64,000 nucleotides of DNA from Verrucomicrobiaceae bacterium. Lineage in GTDB: Bacteria > Verrucomicrobiota > Verrucomicrobiia > Verrucomicrobiales > Verrucomicrobiaceae. The stretch lies in the NCBI GenBank assembly GCA_027484445.1, contig JAIXSY010000062.1, positions 87,427-151,426 on the forward strand, in the 5' to 3' direction. Shown piece after piece: positions 49,130 through 57,720 of the stretch; position 1 is the stretch's first letter; each line of letters begins with the position of its first letter. The position numbers and the translations under genes were made by a program. The notes beneath the pieces are model-generated. The model had not been told where the DNA came from, made no database searches, and worked only from the letters and a program-made list of their open reading frames with translations.

Positions 49130-50638
49130 ATGATTGTGCTATCCAGCTTCGAACCGCTGCAGGCGGCAGGTGTCCTTGCGCTGCCTGGCTTGCAGGAGCT
49201 GCTCGCCTGTTTTTTGGGCACAGCCTTGATTAGCCTGCTGGGCACCTTGGCCATCATCCGCAGTCCGGGGAAGACCGGCATGGATGCGCCGGATGGTCGG
49301 CGGAAGCGGCATGAAAAACCAGTCTCGCGCCTGGGAGGTGGACCGATTTTCCTGGCCTTGATGCTCGGCGCGCTGGCCCTGGTGGCGCTGCGCTACTTTG
49401 AGCTGAGGAGTCTGCTGCCGCTGCTGATCAGCTGCGCGTTGGTGTTCGCCGTCGGCTTCATGGATGATCTCCGACCGCTCGGCGCTCGGGTGAAGCTGCT
49501 GGGTCAGGTCGCGGTGGCGCTGCTGCTTTACGCCATGGGGGTGTCGATCGAGGTGCTGAGCAATCCCTTCGGTCAGGGAGCTGTCCAACTCGGCTGGTGG
49601 AGCCTGCCGCTCACGGTTTTCTGGCTCGTGGCCATCCCGAACATCATCAATCTCATCGATGGCATGGACGGTCTGGCGGGTGGGTTTGGCATGTTTTTGA
49701 CCCTGACCTTGGCCTTTGTCGGTTACCTGGGTGGGAATTCGGAAGTGATGCTGCTGTCCGTGCTCATGGCGGGTGGATTGGCAGGCTTTTTGTTTTTCAA
49801 TCTTCCTCCCGCTCGCATTTTCCTTGGGGATGGCGGGGCTTACCTGCTGGGTTTTTTCATCGCAGCGACCTCGTTGCGCAGTTCGCAGAAGGGCTCCGTC
49901 ATCGCGGCCTTGTTTGTCATCATCATTGCGCTCGGGGTGCCGATCCTTGACACCTTCTTTGCCATCTTGCGGCGTGCCATTCGCGGCGTGCCGATCTTCA
50001 GCGCGGATGCAGAGCACATCCATCACCGCTTGATTCTGCTCGGTTACAGCAAGGGGCGGGCGCTCGTGGCCATGTACTCGGTCTGCTTGGTCCTCAGTCT
50101 GGTCGGCATCAGCATCCTTTTGACCAAAGGGGTCGCGTTGCCTGTCGCGGGGGCGGTTCTCTTTCTCCTGGCGGTAGGGGCGGCGCGCTACCTAGGTTAT
50201 GTGAAAAGCTGGACACGTCTGCGCGAGCAGATCAGCGCCGCACTCACACGCCGTCGGCGACTGGAGCATATCCGCGCTCATGCGCGTGCGCTGGAGTTTG
50301 ACATTGAGCACTGCGAGTCGATGGACGCGTTTGCAGAGTTGCTGAGAGACCGTTTTCGCTGGGTCGGCTTTCAGCCGCTCCCGGCCTCGAACACGCGAGA
50401 GCTGACCCTGCCGGTCGGACCTGAGTTCCAAGTCACGCTGCACTGCCCGGCCGATGATTTTCTGGAGTCAGATTGGCTGATCCGTGCGGATGCTTTTGCA
50501 ACACTCTTCGAGCGCTGCGTGGAGCGCTGGGGTAGCTTGCCAGCGTTTCTTTGCCCCATCCCAAAGGCCGCCGTGAGTGTGCCTGAGAACGCGCCTGTGC
50601 CCCCCCTGGCGACTGCCCGCGAATGCCATGAGCCCTGA
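49130..50638 (+). CDS. WecA/MraY-like undecaprenyl-phosphate sugar-1-phosphate transferase with C-terminal extension
   Basis: 502 residues. The first about 350 residues form a polytopic PNPT-family transferase: VGFMDDLRPLG (Asp112-Asp113), NIINLIDGMDGLAGG (171-185), RIFLGDGGAYLLG, and DAEHIHHRLI near the cytoplasmic end. These are the Mg and nucleotide-sugar contacts of WecA and TagO. It starts polysaccharide synthesis by moving a sugar-1-phosphate from UDP to undecaprenyl phosphate. The last about 150 residues are a soluble extension of unknown kind (RREQIS-like helical part, then a small alpha/beta region) that standard WecA (about 360 residues) lacks. The downstream ligase gene overlaps it by 11 bases. 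Confidence 0.88.
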   Translation: MIVLSSFEPLQAAGVLALPGLQELLACFLGTALISLLGTLAIIRSPGKTGMDAPDGRRKRHEKPVSRLGGGPIFLALMLGALALVALRYFELRSLLPLLISCALVFAVGFMDDLRPLGARVKLLGQVAVALLLYAMGVSIEVLSNPFGQGAVQLGWWSLPLTVFWLVAIPNIINLIDGMDGLAGGFGMFLTLTLAFVGYLGGNSEVMLLSVLMAGGLAGFLFFNLPPARIFLGDGGAYLLGFFIAATSLRSSQKGSVIAALFVIIIALGVPILDTFFAILRRAIRGVPIFSADAEHIHHRLILLGYSKGRALVAMYSVCLVLSLVGISILLTKGVALPVAGAVLFLLAVGAARYLGYVKSWTRLREQISAALTRRRRLEHIRAHARALEFDIEHCESMDAFAELLRDRFRWVGFQPLPASNTRELTLPVGPEFQVTLHCPADDFLESDWLIRADAFATLFERCVERWGSLPAFLCPIPKAAVSVPENAPVPPLATARECHEP

Positions 50639-53141
50639 CCCCAACCACGAGCTGGCTCCCCGCCGGGACGATGCTGAAGCCGAGGCCTCCGAGACGGAGA
50701 CCGAGATGCCCGTTGTGGCTGGGCGGTGGCGCTACTGGCGCGCTTGGCTTTATGCTCTGCTGCCGGTGCTGGTGATCATGTTCGGCGTGGGGCGGAATCC
50801 CTGGGCTCGCGGCCTAGCGCTCATGCTGATCGGGCTTGCTGTCATGGCGGCACCGCCTGTGCGACAGCTCGCTCGCTTGCCGCGAGCCGCCCTGCTGGGC
50901 CTGGCGGCTTTTGCTGGGCTAGGGCTGCTGCCTGCGGGTTGGTTTGGCCCCTTGGAATCCTGGCGCGTGCATCTCACTCAGGACTGGAACATTCCTCTGC
51001 CTGCTACGCTTTCTCCTGACTGGTATGGGACGCTGGAGGGCTGGATGGTTCTGCTGGCGGGTCTGCTGTGGTTTTCCAGCTGCCTGGGCCAGAGTCTGGA
51101 TGAAGGTGCCCGCCGACGGGCACTGCGCCTTTTGGTGCTCGGGGCGCTGGTCATCGCATCGGCTTCGCTCATGGATCAGGCAGGCTGGTTCAAGGTGCCA
51201 TGGTGGCCGCGTGGCTTTATCCGGCCGGGCTTGGATGCAAACGTGTTCGGCCCCTTTGCCAACCCGAACCACAGTTCCAGTTTTTTCGCGCTGAGCTGCG
51301 TGCTATGCGCCGCTGTGGCGCTGGATTCCTTTCGCCGTCGCTCGAAGTGGCTGCTTGTTTTTGGCCCTGGCCTGCTGGTGCTTTTGGCCTGTGTGCTGAC
51401 GGCCTCGTCTCGCGCGGGCCTGCTGCTGACGGTGGGCGGACTGGTCTTGTGGCTCGGCACCAGCGCCATCCGCAGTGGCGGACCTGCACGGGTGGTGGTC
51501 AGCTTTTCCATCGTGCTTGCGGTCGTTTCTTTGGCCGTGGCATCCGGCGGGCGTGTGGGTCAGAAGCTGACCAAGCTGCCAGTGACCGAGCTGCTCTCTT
51601 CCGACCTGCGCCTTTGGCTGGCTGATCAGACCTGGAATGCCACCACAGATCACTTTTGGGCTGGGCGCGGCATCGGCGTGTTCGATCCTGTCTTTCCCCA
51701 GGTCAGCACGGAGCCCTACCCGGATGCCCGTCTGCTCCACCCTGAGAGTGATGTGCTCTGGCTCTTGTTTGAGGGTGGCCTGCTCTGCCTACTGCCCTGC
51801 CTGATCCTCGCCGCCTGGCTCTGGCACGCCAGTGGGCCGTGGATTCAGAAGCGCCGCCGTCGCCGCAGTGAGGAAGGCCGCTCCATGCGCCGCATGCAGC
51901 GTGCTTTCGCCATCGCCGCAGGCATGGCGCTGGTGCATTCCATGGTCGATGTGCCGCTGCATGTGTTCGGGTATGCCTTGTTTTTTGCACTGGTGGCAGC
52001 GCTGGGCGTGCGGCAGCGCCATCAGGGGCCCGATTTGGGCAAAGTCGGCCAGTGGGTCTATCGTGGCTTGGGAGGACTGCTCACGCTGTGGGGCACGGTC
52101 TGGCTTGGCATGGTCTTCGCAGATCTGCGCGACACGGGGCTCGCCACGGAGTCCCGCCTGCTGCATGACCGTGCGGCGTTGGACACCGCCTCCGGTCGCT
52201 ATGCAGACGCCATGGGGCGGATCAATCGGGCGATCGAGCTGAATCCGCTGCACTACCGGAATTACTTTTTGCGCGCGCAGCTGCATCTGCTGATCAATCA
52301 AGACACCCAGGCAGCGCTGCTGGACTTTGGCCGCGTCCGTGCGGTGGAGCCGCGTTACGCGGCGATTTGCTTTGAGGAAGGCCGCCTCTGGCTCTCCTAC
52401 GATCCCGCCACGGCTATCTTGCCCTGGACGGAGGGCATGCGGCGCTATCCGCCTGGGCACCCCAATGCCGCAGCAAGATTCCAGTCCATCGTGCAGACCA
52501 CCCGTCCCTACCCCGAGCTGCTCGCCATGCTGTGGAAGATCGCCGACCGCCTCGACTTGCAGGTCATTTTTCTGGAGACCCAGTTCCTCACCGGAGATCT
52601 GTGGGAGTCCTGCCTGTCTGACTTTTTGGCCACCTACGGTGCCATGGAGGATCTGCCGCTCTCCGTACAGGCGCAGGTGCTGAGCTACTGGCGCCACAAA
52701 GGCAACCGCGAGACGCTGGTGGCCCTGATCCACAAGCATCCACACCTCGTGCCAGCAGGCTGGCAGATCCTGGCTCTCGATCTGGCAGAGAAAGGCCAGT
52801 ATGAAGAGGCCTGTGCCCTCGCAGGGCGTTATCTGCCGCAGGTGGCCAAACCTGCCCTCGTCAGCGCTGCCGATGTGGCGCGGCTGGAGCGTCAGCGCAT
52901 CCTCCGCCCCACAGATCCACTGGCCAGCATGGACCTCTACTACGCCCAGCGTGCGGCGGGTGATCTGGAAGCCGCGCGTCGCACGATCGAAGGCGCGCTG
53001 AAGCTGCCCGGTGCCCCCGCTTTTCTTCCGCGTGAATTGGCCAGTGTGCTGGTCGAGCAGGGAGATTGGCGCAGTGCCTGGGACCAGCTGCGTCCGCTGG
53101 TGGAAAAGGCCCCGCTCCCGCAATCCATCACGACACCATGA
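50628..53141 (+). CDS. O-antigen ligase/polymerase-like membrane protein with C-terminal TPR-like region
   Basis: 837 residues from ATG 50628 (MSPDPNHELAPRRD). About ten hydrophobic segments occupy about 35-500. The Wzy_C/O-antigen ligase core carries FANPNHSSSFFAL and TASSRAGLLLTVGGL (the conserved periplasmic Arg), then HPESDVLWLLFEGG. A soluble region of about 330 residues with helical tetratricopeptide-like repeats (ALDTASGRYADAMGRINRAIELNP and later) follows. It probably joins or polymerises undecaprenyl-linked glycans at the periplasmic face. It overlaps the WecA-like gene upstream and its stop overlaps the permease gene (ATGA). Confidence 0.83.
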   Translation: MSPDPNHELAPRRDDAEAEASETETEMPVVAGRWRYWRAWLYALLPVLVIMFGVGRNPWARGLALMLIGLAVMAAPPVRQLARLPRAALLGLAAFAGLGLLPAGWFGPLESWRVHLTQDWNIPLPATLSPDWYGTLEGWMVLLAGLLWFSSCLGQSLDEGARRRALRLLVLGALVIASASLMDQAGWFKVPWWPRGFIRPGLDANVFGPFANPNHSSSFFALSCVLCAAVALDSFRRRSKWLLVFGPGLLVLLACVLTASSRAGLLLTVGGLVLWLGTSAIRSGGPARVVVSFSIVLAVVSLAVASGGRVGQKLTKLPVTELLSSDLRLWLADQTWNATTDHFWAGRGIGVFDPVFPQVSTEPYPDARLLHPESDVLWLLFEGGLLCLLPCLILAAWLWHASGPWIQKRRRRRSEEGRSMRRMQRAFAIAAGMALVHSMVDVPLHVFGYALFFALVAALGVRQRHQGPDLGKVGQWVYRGLGGLLTLWGTVWLGMVFADLRDTGLATESRLLHDRAALDTASGRYADAMGRINRAIELNPLHYRNYFLRAQLHLLINQDTQAALLDFGRVRAVEPRYAAICFEEGRLWLSYDPATAILPWTEGMRRYPPGHPNAAARFQSIVQTTRPYPELLAMLWKIADRLDLQVIFLETQFLTGDLWESCLSDFLATYGAMEDLPLSVQAQVLSYWRHKGNRETLVALIHKHPHLVPAGWQILALDLAEKGQYEEACALAGRYLPQVAKPALVSAADVARLERQRILRPTDPLASMDLYYAQRAAGDLEAARRTIEGALKLPGAPAFLPRELASVLVEQGDWRSAWDQLRPLVEKAPLPQSITTP

Positions 53142-54481
53142 GTTCCGCATCCCCACGCCAAGGCATCTCACTCGTCACGGCCACGGCCATCGTCATCGCG
53201 AACATGGTTGGCACGGGCATTTTCACCAGCCTGGGCTTCCAGGTCGGGCCGCTCCCCTCGGGTTTTGCCATCCTGGTGCTCTGGGCAGTCGGTGGCCTCT
53301 GCGCCTTCTGCGGCGCGCTGGCCTATGGGGAGCTGGCTGCGGCCATGCCCCGCTCCGGTGGTGAATATCATTTCCTCAGCAAGGCCTTTCATCCCTGCGT
53401 GGGCTTCGTCTCGGGCTGGCTTTCCGCCACGGCAGGATTTGCCGCGCCCATCGCACTCGCGGCTATGGCGCTGGGGAAGTATCTAGGCGGCGTCTTCCCG
53501 CAGGTGCCAGCGGTGACGGCCTCCCTCATCGTCGTCTGGGGAGTGACACTCATTCACGTCGCTGGCATCCATGTCGGCGCCACGTTTCAAAACCTCGCCA
53601 CTTGGATGAAAGTGCTGCTCATCCTGGTCTTCATCGGTTCTGGTCTCACCGTGGAAAGCCCGCAGCCAATCAGCTTTCTGCCGGTGGAGGGAGACTGGAA
53701 GCTCATCACCAGCCCGCCCTTTGCCATCAGCCTTGTGTTTGTCATGTATGCCTACGCGGGCTGGAACGCAGCCACCTACATCGTGGATGAGGTGCGCCAG
53801 CCGCAGAAAAACGTCCCCTGGGCCATTGCCCTCGGCACCCTGATCGTGAGCGCGCTCTACATCGCCCTGAATGCCATCTTTTTGCAGGTGACCCCGATGG
53901 CGGAGCTTGCGGGGAAGGTGGACGTCGCCCATGCGGCGGCAGATCGCATCTTTGGACCCACGGGCGGGCGCATCATGTCTGGGCTCATTTGCATCGGCCT
54001 CGTCTCCAGCATCAGCGCCATGACCTGGGTCGGCCCGCGTGTCACACAGGTGCTCGGGCAGGATCACCGCATCCTCCGGCCTTTGGCTTCCTGCGATGCA
54101 CGCGGCGTGCCGGTCGCGGCCCTCTTTGCCCAGCTCTGCATCGTCATCACGCTGATCCTCACCGCCAGCTTTGAGAAGGTGCTGACCTACGTGCAGTTTA
54201 GCATTCAGCTGTGCTCCTTTTTGACCGTGTATGGCCTGATCCGTCTGCGGCGCACCCAGCCGCATCTGCCGCGCCCGATTCGCTGCTGGGGCTATCCGGT
54301 CACCCCCCTTCTTTTCCTGCTGATCAGCGCCTGGATGATGGTTTATCAAATGAAAGAGCACCCGCGTGAGTCGCTGGCGGGCCTAGCCACCATCCTCGTC
54401 GGCGTGCTGCTCTGGCGTCTTTCCCACGAACCGGCAGCACCTGCCCCCCAGCCAGAGAAAGCCGCCGCGCCAGATGCCTGA
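53138..54481 (+). CDS. APC-family amino acid permease
   Basis: 447 residues from ATG 53138, which overlaps the stop of the ligase gene. About twelve membrane helices; helix 1 has the substrate-binding NMVGTGIFTSLG, helix 2 onward the GGLCAFCGALAYGELAAAMPRSGGEYHFL region typical of APC/LAT proteins, and helix 6 VFVMYAYAGWNAATYIVDE. It likely imports or exchanges amino acids across the inner membrane. Translational coupling to a polysaccharide gene is curious; it may simply be hitch-hiking in the transcript. A short Pro/Ala tail ends the protein. Confidence 0.9.
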   Translation: MSSASPRQGISLVTATAIVIANMVGTGIFTSLGFQVGPLPSGFAILVLWAVGGLCAFCGALAYGELAAAMPRSGGEYHFLSKAFHPCVGFVSGWLSATAGFAAPIALAAMALGKYLGGVFPQVPAVTASLIVVWGVTLIHVAGIHVGATFQNLATWMKVLLILVFIGSGLTVESPQPISFLPVEGDWKLITSPPFAISLVFVMYAYAGWNAATYIVDEVRQPQKNVPWAIALGTLIVSALYIALNAIFLQVTPMAELAGKVDVAHAAADRIFGPTGGRIMSGLICIGLVSSISAMTWVGPRVTQVLGQDHRILRPLASCDARGVPVAALFAQLCIVITLILTASFEKVLTYVQFSIQLCSFLTVYGLIRLRRTQPHLPRPIRCWGYPVTPLLFLLISAWMMVYQMKEHPRESLAGLATILVGVLLWRLSHEPAAPAPQPEKAAAPDA

Positions 54482-54523
54482 GCATTTGCAAGGCCCGTGC
54501 CCGCACGCTAGGGCTGCGCACTC

Positions 54524-55138
54524 ATGTCCAAACCGCAGACCATCGTCACTCTCGACCTCGAAGGCGTCCTCGTGCCTGAAATCTGGATCGCCTTTGCCGA
54601 AAAGACCGGCATCGCTGAGCTGCGCCGCACCACGCGGGATGAGCCCGACTACGACAAGCTGATGCGCGGACGGCTCGCCATCCTGGATCAGCATGGGCTG
54701 AAGCTGCCCGACATCCAGGACGTCATCGGCACCCTCGCCCCACTTGATGGCGCACGTGCCTTTCTTGATGAATTGCGCGAGCTCACTCAGGTCATCATCC
54801 TCAGCGACACTTTCGAGGAATTTGCCCAACCGCTCATGCGTCAGCTCGGCTGGCCAACCATCTTTTGTCACAAACTCGACGTCGATCCCCAAGGTCGCAT
54901 CACCGACTACCGACTGCGCCAGCCCAACCAAAAGCAGAAAGCCGTCGCCGCCTTCCGCACGCTGAACTACAAAATCATCGCGGCAGGTGATTCCTTCAAC
55001 GACACCACCATGCTTGCCGAAGCGGACTGCGGCTTCTTTTTCCACGCGCCCCAGAGCATCCGTGCCCAATTCCCTCAGTTTCAGGGCTTCGATGCTTATG
55101 CGGACTTGCTTGCCGCCATCCGGGTTCAGTTGGGCTAA
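54524..55138 (+). CDS. thrH: Phosphoserine phosphatase / homoserine phosphotransferase ThrH
   Basis: 204 residues of the HAD superfamily. DLEGVLVPEIWIAFAEKTGI (from Asp11) is the first motif, ILSDTFEEF the second, and AAGDSFNDTTML the last with both Asp residues. The sequence matches Pseudomonas ThrH closely as I recall it (about 205 residues, DYDxLMxxRLxILDxHGLKL and HAPxSIRxxFPQF). ThrH dephosphorylates phosphoserine and can transfer the phosphate to homoserine. Cytoplasmic. No other serine or threonine genes nearby. Confidence 0.93.
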   Translation: MSKPQTIVTLDLEGVLVPEIWIAFAEKTGIAELRRTTRDEPDYDKLMRGRLAILDQHGLKLPDIQDVIGTLAPLDGARAFLDELRELTQVIILSDTFEEFAQPLMRQLGWPTIFCHKLDVDPQGRITDYRLRQPNQKQKAVAAFRTLNYKIIAAGDSFNDTTMLAEADCGFFFHAPQSIRAQFPQFQGFDAYADLLAAIRVQLG

Positions 55139-55212
55139 GGACGAGCACGGCTCGCTGACGTGCCGCGAGCTCTGACACTGCCCTTTTTGCGTCGAAGACA
55201 ACTCGCCACTTT

Positions 55213-55372
55213 TTGACGAAATCGCTCCACGGGTTGGCCTGTAAGCTGCTCAAATTATTTCACGAAGCGCGAGCTTCACCACAACGAGCTGGACTGTCAC
55301 TTCATGGTTGGGGACAGCCCGGTCACCTTAGCCCCGGCGGGATTTTGGTTGGGTCCCGCCGGGGCACTTTTT
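55213..55372 (+). ncRNA. Candidate structured RNA ending in a strong terminator
   Basis: The gap after thrH contains a GAAGC-GCGA-GCTTC hairpin (about 55264-55277), a CTGTC/GACAG pairing, and finally the perfect stem below with a T6 run. No reading frame is convincing here. It could be a small RNA, a leader for the apbE gene at 55421, or only the end of the thrH transcript. TTGACG at 55213 might be a -35 box, but I cannot place a -10 box convincingly. Confidence 0.25.
55331..55372 (+). terminator. Strong intrinsic terminator upstream of apbE
   Basis: A perfect 12-bp GC-rich stem (55331-55342 with 55354-55365) is followed by AC and TTTTTT on the plus strand. It lies about 190 bases after the thrH stop and 49 bases before the ApbE start. 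Confidence 0.85.
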
Positions 55373-55420
55373 TGAGTGCCTCGACAATTTCGTGCCGGAT
55401 GCTACAGCCCTCGCCTCTCC

Positions 55421-56335
55421 ATGCCCGGCCACCTTCCCCCTCTGCGTCACCTTTGCCTCCTAGTCCTCACCTTGGTGCTGACAGGCTGCTACGATGCGCC
55501 TGTCCTCACCCTCACAGGCTCCACCATGGGCACCACCTGGAGCCTGAAGGGACCTGGGCTAACAAAAGCGACGCGCCGCCTCATTCAGACGCATCTCGAT
55601 GCCCGTGAGGCGCTGCTGTCTCACTGGCGGCCTGATTCGGAGCTCAGCCGCTTCAATCAAAGTCGCTCCACCGATTGGCAGCCCGTGCCGGTCGCACTCG
55701 TGCAGGTCGTGCAGCTCGCCCGTCACATCGCCCAGCAGACCGAAGGAGCGCTGGACATCACCCTCGCGCCTGTCATTGAGCAGTACGGCTTTGCCCCCAG
55801 CTTCAGCGATCAGCCCGCCGTGACTGGTTGGCAGCACCTGGAGGAGAGACTCGATCCCCCCGCGCTGCGCAAAAAAGTGCCGAACCTGCGCCTCAACGTC
55901 TCCAGCGTGACAGAAGGCTTCGTCGTCGATGAACTCGTCGCGCTTTTGAAGCAGCAGGGGCATCGCGATTTCCTGCTCGAAGTTGGCGGAGAGCTGGCTG
56001 CCATCGGCCACGCGCCGCGCGGTGGTCTCTGGCAGATCGGCGTGCAGAGCCCAGATGCCACCCCCGGAAGCAGCGTGCAGACCCTGCCGCTCTACGATCA
56101 ATGCGCGGCCACCAGCGGCAGTTACCGCCAGCGCCGTGGGGAGCACAGCCACCTCATCGATCCCCGCACGAAAAAGCCCATCGCTCACTCGCTCGTTTCC
56201 GTAACAGTGCTGCACGAGTCCTGCGCCCTTGCGGATGGCTTTGCCACCGCCCTCATGGTGCTCGGCCCGCAGGAGGGCCGCCGCATTGCGGAAAAGCAAG
56301 GCCTGCGTGTGCTCTGGATCGAAGAGCACCCCTGA
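55421..56335 (+). CDS. apbE: FAD:protein FMN transferase (ApbE), lipoprotein form
   Basis: 304 residues from ATG 55421; a GTG at 55376 is possible. The leader ends in a lipobox (LVLTGC), so this is the usual exported ApbE. Blocks: STMGTTWSL, SHWRPDSELSRFN, GALDITLAPVIEQYGF, the FAD-binding region VTEGFVVDELVALL (the usual Lys-Gly-Tyr is Glu-Gly-Phe here), LLEVGGELAA, GSYRQRR with SHLIDPRTKKPI, and ALADGFATALMVLG with the Mg-binding Asp. It flavinylates periplasmic flavoproteins. No obvious client gene is adjacent. A strong terminator precedes it. Confidence 0.88.
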   Translation: MPGHLPPLRHLCLLVLTLVLTGCYDAPVLTLTGSTMGTTWSLKGPGLTKATRRLIQTHLDAREALLSHWRPDSELSRFNQSRSTDWQPVPVALVQVVQLARHIAQQTEGALDITLAPVIEQYGFAPSFSDQPAVTGWQHLEERLDPPALRKKVPNLRLNVSSVTEGFVVDELVALLKQQGHRDFLLEVGGELAAIGHAPRGGLWQIGVQSPDATPGSSVQTLPLYDQCAATSGSYRQRRGEHSHLIDPRTKKPIAHSLVSVTVLHESCALADGFATALMVLGPQEGRRIAEKQGLRVLWIEEHP

Positions 56336-56428
56336 GTCACACGCCGGAGGTCCCCCTTCAAAAGCATCGAAGCTGGCGACATTTGCGGCACAAGACGGAC
56401 CTTGATCCCGCGCTTTCCTTTTCACATC

Positions 56429-57691
56429 ATGAATCGCCGCACCCTGCTCACCCACACCTCCGTCCTCAGCCTCGGCGCCGCCCTCGTCTCCCCATCGCTC
56501 CGCGCCGCTGACCGCGCGAGCCGCCGGCTAAAGCTCGCCGTCATCGGCCTCGGTCGTGGCATGGGGCACGTGCAGGCCCTGCTGGCCCTGCCCGATGTCG
56601 AGATCGCCTACCTCGCCGAGGTCGATCCCCAGCGGCTGGACCGAGGGCTGAAGGTCGTCGCGGACAAGCAGTCCACCTCCTGCCAGGGCGTGAAGGACTT
56701 TCGCCGCATCCTTGAGGACAAAAGCGTGGACGCCGTCTGCATTGCCACACCGAATTTTTGGCACACGCCCATGGCCATCCTTGCCCTCCAGGCGGGCAAG
56801 CACGTCTATGTCGAAAAGCCCGGCAGCCAAAACCCAGGCGAGGCCGAGGCCCTCGTCGCCGCCGCGAAGGCGTCGTGCAAAGTCGTGCAAATGGGCAATC
56901 AACGCCGCACCTGGATGAAAGAAGCCATCGCTGCCCTGCATGGTGGAGCCATCGGCCCCGTCCGCTACGCCCGCAGCACCTACTACAACAGCCGGAAAAC
57001 CATCGGCCAACAGGCGCTGCCTGCCTCGGCTGAACTCGATTGGAATCTCTGGCAAGGTCCCGTGCCTGACGATGCCAAGCACGACTTGAAAAAGTTCGCC
57101 CACTACGATTGGCATTGGCTCTGGCACTGGGGCAATGGCGAGCTCGGGAACAATGGCATCCACACCCTCGACATCATGCGCTGGGGCCTCAAGGCCGACT
57201 ATCCCCAGAAGGTCAGCTACCTCGGGGGGCGCTACTTTTACCCAGACGAGCAGGAGACCCCCGACACCGGCACCGCCGTCTATGACTTCGGCCATGCCGG
57301 GTGCGAGTGGGTGCAAAGCTCCTGCCACCCCCGCGCGGCAGAAAAACCCCTGGGTGAGGTCATGTTCTACGGCGACCAAGGCACCCTAGCCCTCAGCCGC
57401 GACACCTGGACGATCTACGATCCCAAAGGAGCCAAACTGAGCGAAGGCAAAGGTGCGGGCGGTGGAGATCCTGCCCACTTCGGCAATTTCCTCGACACCA
57501 TCCGGGGCAAAGCCGAACTCAACAGCCCCATCGACGAAGGTCAAAAAAGCACCCTCCTCTGCCACCTGGGCAACATCGCCTACCGAACCCAGACCATCGT
57601 CCGCTGTGACCCCCAAACCGGTCGCATGATCGACCACCCTGAAGGCGAAAAACTCTGGAAACGCGCCTACCGCCCTGGCTGGGGGATGTAG
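56429..57691 (+). CDS. Exported Gfo/Idh/MocA family oxidoreductase
   Basis: 420 residues from ATG 56429 (MNRRTLLTHTSVLSLGAALV), a Tat-like leader. The NAD(P)-binding domain holds VIGLGRGMGHVQALL and DAVCIATPNFWH, followed by VEKPGSQNPGEAEAL (the EKP motif with catalytic Lys). The C-terminal alpha/beta part has the HGNNGIH-like block WHWGNGELGNNGIHTLD. Exported members of this family are abundant in Verrucomicrobia and Planctomycetes, and are thought to act on sugars or sugar derivatives. Convergent with the SGNH-like gene at 57.7 kb, 29 bases apart. Confidence 0.88.
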   Translation: MNRRTLLTHTSVLSLGAALVSPSLRAADRASRRLKLAVIGLGRGMGHVQALLALPDVEIAYLAEVDPQRLDRGLKVVADKQSTSCQGVKDFRRILEDKSVDAVCIATPNFWHTPMAILALQAGKHVYVEKPGSQNPGEAEALVAAAKASCKVVQMGNQRRTWMKEAIAALHGGAIGPVRYARSTYYNSRKTIGQQALPASAELDWNLWQGPVPDDAKHDLKKFAHYDWHWLWHWGNGELGNNGIHTLDIMRWGLKADYPQKVSYLGGRYFYPDEQETPDTGTAVYDFGHAGCEWVQSSCHPRAAEKPLGEVMFYGDQGTLALSRDTWTIYDPKGAKLSEGKGAGGGDPAHFGNFLDTIRGKAELNSPIDEGQKSTLLCHLGNIAYRTQTIVRCDPQTGRMIDHPEGEKLWKRAYRPGWGM

Positions 57692-57720
57692 AGGCAGGGG
57701 TAGAGGGCGTGAGCTTCAAC

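Noticed and set aside
51789..53171. 460-codon open frame antisense to the O-antigen ligase gene
   Set aside because: High GC gives long antisense frames; the translation has no recognisable domain or leader, and the plus-strand gene fully explains the region.
53483..54361. 292-codon open frame antisense to the permease gene
   Set aside because: Very polar, His/Asp-rich translation mirrored from membrane helices; no domain seen.
55331..55420. FMN riboswitch ahead of apbE
   Set aside because: The conserved FMN riboswitch core (AGGGCAGG and CGACCGGCGGT-type parts) is not present; only hairpins and a terminator are seen.
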